From: Musa acuminata AAA Group
Taxonomy: Eukaryota; Streptophyta; Magnoliopsida; Zingiberales; Musaceae
DNA length: 64,000 bases
Assembly (NCBI RefSeq): GCF_036884655.1
Contig: NC_088354.1
Location: forward strand, 18,660,001-18,724,000
Direction of reading: 5' to 3'
Part shown: in pieces, positions 58,472 to 64,000 of the stretch
Layout of the letters: each line of letters begins with the position of its first letter
How positions within the stretch are numbered: position 1 is the first letter of the stretch
Translations under genes and position numbers: made by a program
The notes under the pieces: model-generated
The model's database searches: none
Seen by the model: the letters and a program-made list of their open reading frames with translations, nothing else
Told to the model about the DNA's origin: nothing

Positions 58472-59376
58472 TGATGACAATCAATTGATGACGGAGTTAA
58501 ACATAACTCCCCCTATCTATATGCCATATTATGAGAAGATGAACACACTTGAATTTCATCCATTGAATTCAAGCATAAACCGATAAGTTATAACCGTAGA
58601 ACTTATCGTTATTCTGATTAAGCAATAGTAAATACAAAACTTCGATGAAAATCATTTTCAAGTCGAATGATAAGAGACAATTTTTACTACGGCAGGAGAT
58701 AAAGATTTTCACCATGAATTTCATGATATAAATGTAAGGCATGATTTCAATATGATCAATCGATCTTGCGATATTCTCAAGGATTTTGCAAGGCATATAA
58801 GACATTCATATCACACAAGCTTTTGCAATTCATATAAGTCATGCTATTTAAAATGATACAAGTCATCACTTTTCTCCCCCTTTGTCATCAACAAAAAGGA
58901 ATGAGACTTGAAGCACATAATTTGTGATTATAACATTGATCATACAAAAATTTTATCATCCAAAATTAAGTATGCTAAAATATCTACGCAGAGTTCATCA
59001 TAAAGGAAAATTCAACAATCATCCATTTTATCAAATCTCTTCTTTCTAACAAAAATTGTAGGTGTACAAGGCAGAGATTGTGATTAAAAAATTTAAGTAG
59101 TAACTTCAATAAGTCAAGATCATAATTCGATTACAAACTCATTCAAATTCAAATTGTCAACTTGAAACTCATAATCAAGCCATCAAAATCAATTTCGAGA
59201 TTCACAAAATATCATAAAATCATTAATCTTGATCAGATGGGAGCAGTGTTTGACTCAAGGTAGGATAAGATAATTTAACATGTCATTTAGAATCGAAAGA
59301 GAAGGATCAGATTCATCGAGGAACGGAGAGAGGATGAAAAACTTTACGGAAAAAATCCATTCAAGCAAGTTTATTC
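58472..59376 (-). other. Element F 3' non-coding region
   Basis: 0.9 kb, AT-rich. The second purine tract, gacaaagggggagaaa on the minus strand, is at 58873-58887. No gene. Confidence 0.82.
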
Positions 59377-60419
59377 TTAGGGACAATTTAACATACCTAA
59401 TTCCCTTCTAATGAATTCAAATTGGTCTTCATTCAAAACTTTTGTAAATATATCTGCTAATTGATGCTTTGTGTCAATGAATTTAAGGACATGATCGCGT
59501 ATGAAATGATGCCTAACGTCGATGTGCTTAGTTCTAAAGTGCTGAATTGGATTTTTAGTAAGACATATGGCACTAGTATTATCACATTTTATGGGAATGT
59601 TTTTAAAGTGAATTCCATAGTCTTCTAATGTATTTTTCATCCAAACAACTTGTGCACAGCATGCACTTGTAGCAATGTATTCGGCTTCCGCCGTAGATAG
59701 TGCAATTGAATTTTGTTTCTTGGAAGTCCAAAAACAAGTGCATGTCCTAAAAATTGGCATGTTCCGGATGTACTTTTTCTATCTATCCTGCATCCGCCAA
59801 AATCGGCATCCGCATAAGCTATTAAATCAAATTTTTCAGATTTTGGATACCACAATCCTAAATTTGGGGTTCCTTTAAGATACTGAAATATTCTTTTAAC
59901 ACTTTTAAGATGAGATAATTTAGGATTTGATTGAAACCTAGCGCAAAGTCCTACACTAAACATAATATCTGGTCTAGTCGCGGTGAGGTAGAGTAGACTA
60001 CCTATCATTCCCCTATATGTTTTTTGATCGAAATTTTCACTATTTTCATCCATATCTAACTTAGTCGCAGTACTCATAGGGGTGTTTATTGCTTTTGAAT
60101 TATCCATGTTAAATCGTTTTAACAATTCTAATGTATATTTAGATTGGTTAAGAGCCTTAGTCAATTTGAATACATGGTTAGGAAGAAGAGAATTTTCAAA
60201 TCCGGGAGGTTGTTCGACATATACTTCTTCGGAAATAAAACCATTCAAGAAAGCACTTTTGACATCCATTTGAAATAGCTTAAAATTATTACTACTAGCA
60301 TAGGCAAGGAGCATCCTTATGACTTCTAATCGAGCCACGGGAGCGAAGGTTTCTTCGTAATCGATACCTTCTTCTTGGTTGAAACCTTTAGCCACTAATC
60401 TAGCCTTGTTTCTAACCAC
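59377..60419 (-). pseudogene. Element F RT and RNase H, RT core deleted
   Basis: 60419-59637 starts [20 protein letters not shown] and runs to [12 protein letters not shown], then continues [17 protein letters not shown]. The YGLKQ box, YVDD and about 95 residues are missing in frame at about 60150. A frameshift near 59720-59760 moves the RNase H end to the frame ending at 59377 ([27 protein letters not shown]). RNase H could be intact apart from the shift; RT is not. Confidence 0.92.
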
Positions 60420-61625
60420 GATACCATTTTCGTCTTGCTTGTTTCTAAAGACTCATTTAGTACCAATGACTAAATGGTCACTAGGTCTAGGAACAAGCTT
60501 CCATACCTTATTCCTCTCAAATTGATTCAATTCCTCTTGCATTGCAATAACCCAAAAATCATCTTTTATGGCCTCGTCAATGCATTTAGGTTCGATTTGA
60601 GAAAGGAAGGTGGCGTTAGCGCAAAAATTCTTGAAAGAGGAACGAGTTTGAACCCCTTTTGATGTATCTCCTATAATTAGCTCCTTTGGATGAGCATCTA
60701 TATACTTCCATTCCTTGGGTAAGGAAATTTCGGAAGAAGGTGCATCCAATTTGCTATTTTGAGGAGGGGGTTCATTTAAATTCAAATTATCAAAACCAAG
60801 ATCATCATCAAAATCATTTTTCTTTAAATTAGAAATTTCATTAAAAACTACATGAATAAACTCTTCTATTACTAATGTTCTTTTGTTAAAAACCCGAAAA
60901 GCCTTAGAAACGGAAGAGTAACCAAGAAAGATGTCTTCATCGGATTTAGCATCAAATTTTCCTAAGGCATCCCTTTCATTCAAAATAAAGCATTTACAAC
61001 CGAAAACTTTAAAATAGGAAATATTTGGTTTTTTGTTATTCCATAATTCATAGGGAGTTTTTGATAAGGATGGTCTTATTAGGACTCTATTCATGATGTA
61101 GCAAGCCGGATTTACGGCTTCGACCCAAAAATACTTAGGTAAACTATGTTCATTTAACATAGTTCTTGCCATTTCTTGTAGGTTTCTATTTTTTCTTTCA
61201 ACCACTCCATTTTGTTGGGGATTCCTCGGAGTGGAGAAGTTGTGATTGTATCCATTAACCTCACAAAAATTTTGAAAGTCACGGTTTTGAAATTCGCCAC
61301 CGTGATCACTCCGAATTGATGAAATCATGAAACCTTTTTCGTTTTGAGTGAGTTTACAAAATTTAGAGAAACACTTGAAGCAATCACTTTTGTGAGCTAA
61401 GAAATAGGTCCAAGTGTATCTAGTATAGTCATCTACAATTACAAACACATATTTGCTTCCCCCTAGACTTGTCGTGTCAATTGGTCCAAATAAATCCAAA
61501 TAAATCAATTGTAATGGTCTAGTGGTGCTAATTTGAGTTTTTGGTTTGAAACTAGTTTTTATTTGTTTACCTAGTTGACATGCATCACATACTTTGTCCT
61601 TGATAAACTTTATATTTGGAATTCC
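60420..61625 (-). CDS. Element F integrase
   Basis: 60453-61508 (351 codons) carries [45 protein letters not shown] and the C-terminal [18 protein letters not shown]-to-TGA stop ends it at 60453. The pre-integrase zinc region (WHRRLGHASM) is upstream in the frame ending at 61626. This is among the better preserved domains of F. Confidence 0.92.
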
Positions 61626-62111
61626 TCACACTAAATCTTTGGATGAGATCTTAGATATTAGTTTCATGCTTGCATGGCCTAGTCTCCTATGCCAAAGCCA
61701 AGCATCATCATTTAAAGCGGAGAAGCACATTTCATTACTTAGTTCATCAAGGTTGATGGTGTAGACATTATTTTGTTTTAATGCAATCATAGTTATGTTA
61801 TGGTTTGGTTTTTCAATAATACACACATTTGATTCAAATCTAACGATATAACCTTTATCGCATAATTGACTAACACTCAAGAGATTATGTTTCAATCCAT
61901 CAACTAGTAAGACATCATCAATAGAAAATTTTAATTTGTTACCTATGGTTCCCTTGCCAATGATTTTGCCTTGGTTGTTGTCTCCGAAGGTGACGTACCC
62001 TTCTTCTTTGCTAGTGAGCATAGAGAAATGAGATGGATCTCCAGTCATATGTCTTGAGCATCCACTATCTAGATACCATCTCTTGCTCCTAGCTTGTGAT
62101 GGTGTATGTTT
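61626..62111 (-). CDS. Element F protease
   Basis: Starts after the shared UAG (62112-62114). Active site LDSGCSRHMT is intact, then the flap-type segments, then KISSKDLV before the integrase core. A stop ends the frame at 61626. Confidence 0.88.
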   Translation of the reverse strand, partial: KHTPSQARSKRWYLDSGCSRHMTGDPSHFSMLTSKEEGYVTFGDNNQGKIIGKGTIGNKLKFSIDDVLLVDGLKHNLLSVSQLCDKGYIVRFESNVCIIEKPNHNITMIALKQNNVYTINLDELSNEMCFSALNDDAWLWHRRLGHASMKLISKISSKDLV

Positions 62112-62114
62112 CTA
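62112..62114 (-). other. In-frame UAG at the gag/protease junction of F
   Basis: Minus strand context TTC TTA TAG AAA CAT, same codon as in B and C. Confidence 0.85.
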
Positions 62115-63686
62115 TAAGAAGGGATTATTTTTAGGTACCCATTTTCTTTTGGGTGCTTTAAAAACTTGTTCATCATATTACATAGAATTGATCATAGTTT
62201 CTTTAGGAACCTAAATTAGTTTGTTCGGACTAATTTTCTTGAATGGACATTTATAAGTTTTATGTCCATATTTGCAACAAAAGTTGCAATTGCTTTGGTG
62301 CCGAACATGTAAGACGGGGCCTTTAATGAAGGTGGTTGGATTTTGGTGAGGACTTCTCATAAATCCGATTCCACTTCTTTTAGGAACGTGACCCTTATTT
62401 ATAAGGATCATGTTCAAAGATTTGCTACCAACCTCGAATTTCTTCAAGGTGTCCTTAAGTAGCAAGTTCTCCTTTTAGAGAGATTCTAGATCATGACATT
62501 TTATACATGGAGCTAAACTATCATGATATTCAGTTTTTAATTTATCGATATCACAAGTGAGACTATTATGCTCCTTTTTTAGCAATTTATATTTTCTACT
62601 AATTGTCTTACATTCATCAAATAACTCATGGAAAGCATTTAACAATTCATGATAAGGTAAATCTGCATCAATTAAATCCGTTACCTCATCTCCGATGGCC
62701 ATTAGGGCGTAATGAGCAACTTGCTCGGTGTTGGACTCCTCTTCTTCGGACGCGCTTGAATCATCCCATGTTGCCTTGAGCACCTTCTTCTTTGATGTTC
62801 TCTTTTTGGCTTGAGGACAATCGTTCTTGTAGTGTCTCGGTTTTTTGCATTCATAGCAAATCACTTGGTCTTTCTTTTGTTCAAATTTATTTTTTGTATT
62901 ATTTTTAAATTTGTTCTTTCTTAAATATTTTTTAAATTTTTGAGTCAAAAGTGTAATGTCATTGTCACTGTCCTCATCACTTGATGTTCCTTTCAAGTGG
63001 TCTTCTTGTGATTTGAGTGCCATATCCTTCCTGTTCTTTGGAAGGGGGTTCTCGAGCTCGTCATGAGCTTGACTTGTCATTTCGTAGGTCATTAGAGACC
63101 CAATGAGTTCTTCAAGAGGGAATGTTTTAAGGTCTTTGGCCTCTTGAATGCCCGTAACTTTTGGATCCCAACTTTTAGGGAGGGATCTTAAGATTTTAGT
63201 TACTAGTTCAAAGTTAGTAAAATCTTTACCAAGAGCTTTGAGTCCATTGATGACATCCGTAAACCAGGTGTACATGTCTTCGATGGACTCACTTGGTTTC
63301 ATTCGGAAAAGTTCGTAAGAGTGCACAAGGATGTTGATTTTGGACTCTTTCACTCAGCTAGTGCCTTCATGAGTGAACTCAAGAGTTCTCAAAATATCAA
63401 AAGCCGAATCATAAATTGAAACACGATTAAAATCATTTTTGTCTAGTGCACAAAACAAGGCATTCATAGCCTTTGCATTTAAAGCAAAAACCTTCTTCTC
63501 CGATTCATTCCATTCGCTCATCGGAAGAGAAGATTTTTGAAATCCGTTTTCAACAATAGTCCAAAGCTTGAAATCCATAGAAATGAGGAAGATCCTCATC
63601 TGAGTCTTCCAATAAGTATAATCCGACCCATTAAACAAGGGTGGACGTGTGATAGAATGACCCTCATGCATGCCGAAGTAAGCCAT
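62115..63686 (-). pseudogene. Element F Gag with two zinc knuckles, interrupted
   Basis: 63354-63686 starts MAYFGMHEGHSITRPPLFNG and stops at a CGA-to-TGA change after HEGTS. 62475-63353 continues and includes CYECKKPRHYKNDC. A CAA-to-TAA stop and a TGG-to-TAG stop follow. The second knuckle CNFCCKYGHKTYKC is at about 62245-62285. The stops are not at the same sites as in B or C. Confidence 0.92.
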
Positions 63687-63724
63687 CTCTCTTGGGTATT
63701 AAACCAAATATGAGAGTGAGCCTA

Positions 63725-63736
63725 GCTCTGATACCA
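63725..63736 (-). promoter_or_regulatory. Element F primer binding site
   Basis: Minus strand TGGTATCAGAGC, perfect match, next to the 5' LTR. Confidence 0.93.
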
Positions 63737-63738
63737 AT

Positions 63739-64000
63739 TGTTAGGATCGGAGTGACACTAAGAGGGGGGGGGGTGAATTAGTGCAGCGGCTTAAAACATT
63801 GGTTTCGACAAATCTTTCGTACGATAAAAATCGGAATCGGAAGTGCTTAACTTGAAAGCGTATTCGCAAAGTTGTGCAGCAAATGTAATGAGGAAATAAA
63901 GCAAGTAAGAAGGTTTGCAGTAATGTAAATAGCAGTAATGAAATGCAAACCAGAGATTACGCCATTTTTAAAGTGGTTCGGTCAAGTGACCTACATCCAC
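63739..64000 (-). repeat. Element F 5' LTR, partial
   Basis: Starts TGTTAGGATCGG and matches 57305 onward (G run of 10 instead of 12). About 0.9 kb of it lies beyond the window. Confidence 0.93.

Larger units (their letters stand above)
57305..64000 (-). mobile_element. Copia retrotransposon F, SIRE-like (5' end beyond the window)
   Basis: 3' LTR 57305-58455, tail, RNase H/RT, integrase, protease, gag, primer site and the start of the 5' LTR at 63739. Inserted in the E tail; five bases before it are gatga. RT carries a large in-frame deletion. Breaks in gag and pol are single stops and a frameshift. Confidence 0.94.

Overview
This window is nuclear DNA of a plant, most likely a monocot. The GC-rich first exon of the chaperonin gene, the intron-rich genes and the load of SIRE-like Ty1/copia elements point that way. 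Zingiberales is a guess only. About 15 kb is a two-gene island; the rest is nested LTR retrotransposons. No rRNA or tRNA gene, CRISPR array or bacterial feature was seen.

Layout from left to right. (1) Copia element A, minus strand, 1-7439: the 3' LTR is cut by the window edge, pol and gag are decayed, the leader is long and partly very GC-rich, and the 5' LTR is 1.6 kb. (2) An old Ty3/gypsy element G1, plus strand, about 7445-23020. It is split by full-length copia element B (minus, 8949-18287, both LTRs and a near-perfect target duplication) and by a solo LTR (20729-21195). (3) A second gypsy element G2, plus, 23021 to about 26350. It has a 5' LTR, primer site, gag, protease and the start of RT, and is then truncated just before the gene island. 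(4) A gene for the TCP1/CCT epsilon chaperonin subunit, plus, nine coding exons, 26804-34981. (5) A tail-to-tail RCC1-repeat gene, minus, five coding exons, 37184-39536, with a leader and TATA box up to about 41216. (6) Copia element D, minus, from about 41400. It is split by copia C (plus, 42660-51496) and by element E (plus, from 52766). E in turn carries copia F (minus, 57305 to beyond the window).

B, C, E and F belong to one SIRE-like group. They share LTR ends, a poly(G)/poly(C) tract 17 to 20 nt inside one LTR terminus, a GC-rich inverted-repeat array just upstream of the LTR TATA box, an initiator-Met tRNA primer site, and two polypurine tracts. B, C and F also share an in-frame UAG at the same codon between the second Gag zinc knuckle and the protease, while their other stops differ. 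This suggests the source element made Gag-Pol by stop-codon readthrough. E has lost all of pol and the Gag zinc knuckle but keeps an open gag frame, so it looks like a non-autonomous Gag-only element.

The two host genes appear intact: every splice junction I placed keeps frame and both products match full family length (535 and 534 residues). Both have retroelement sequence within a few hundred bases of their promoters, in each case oriented toward the gene.
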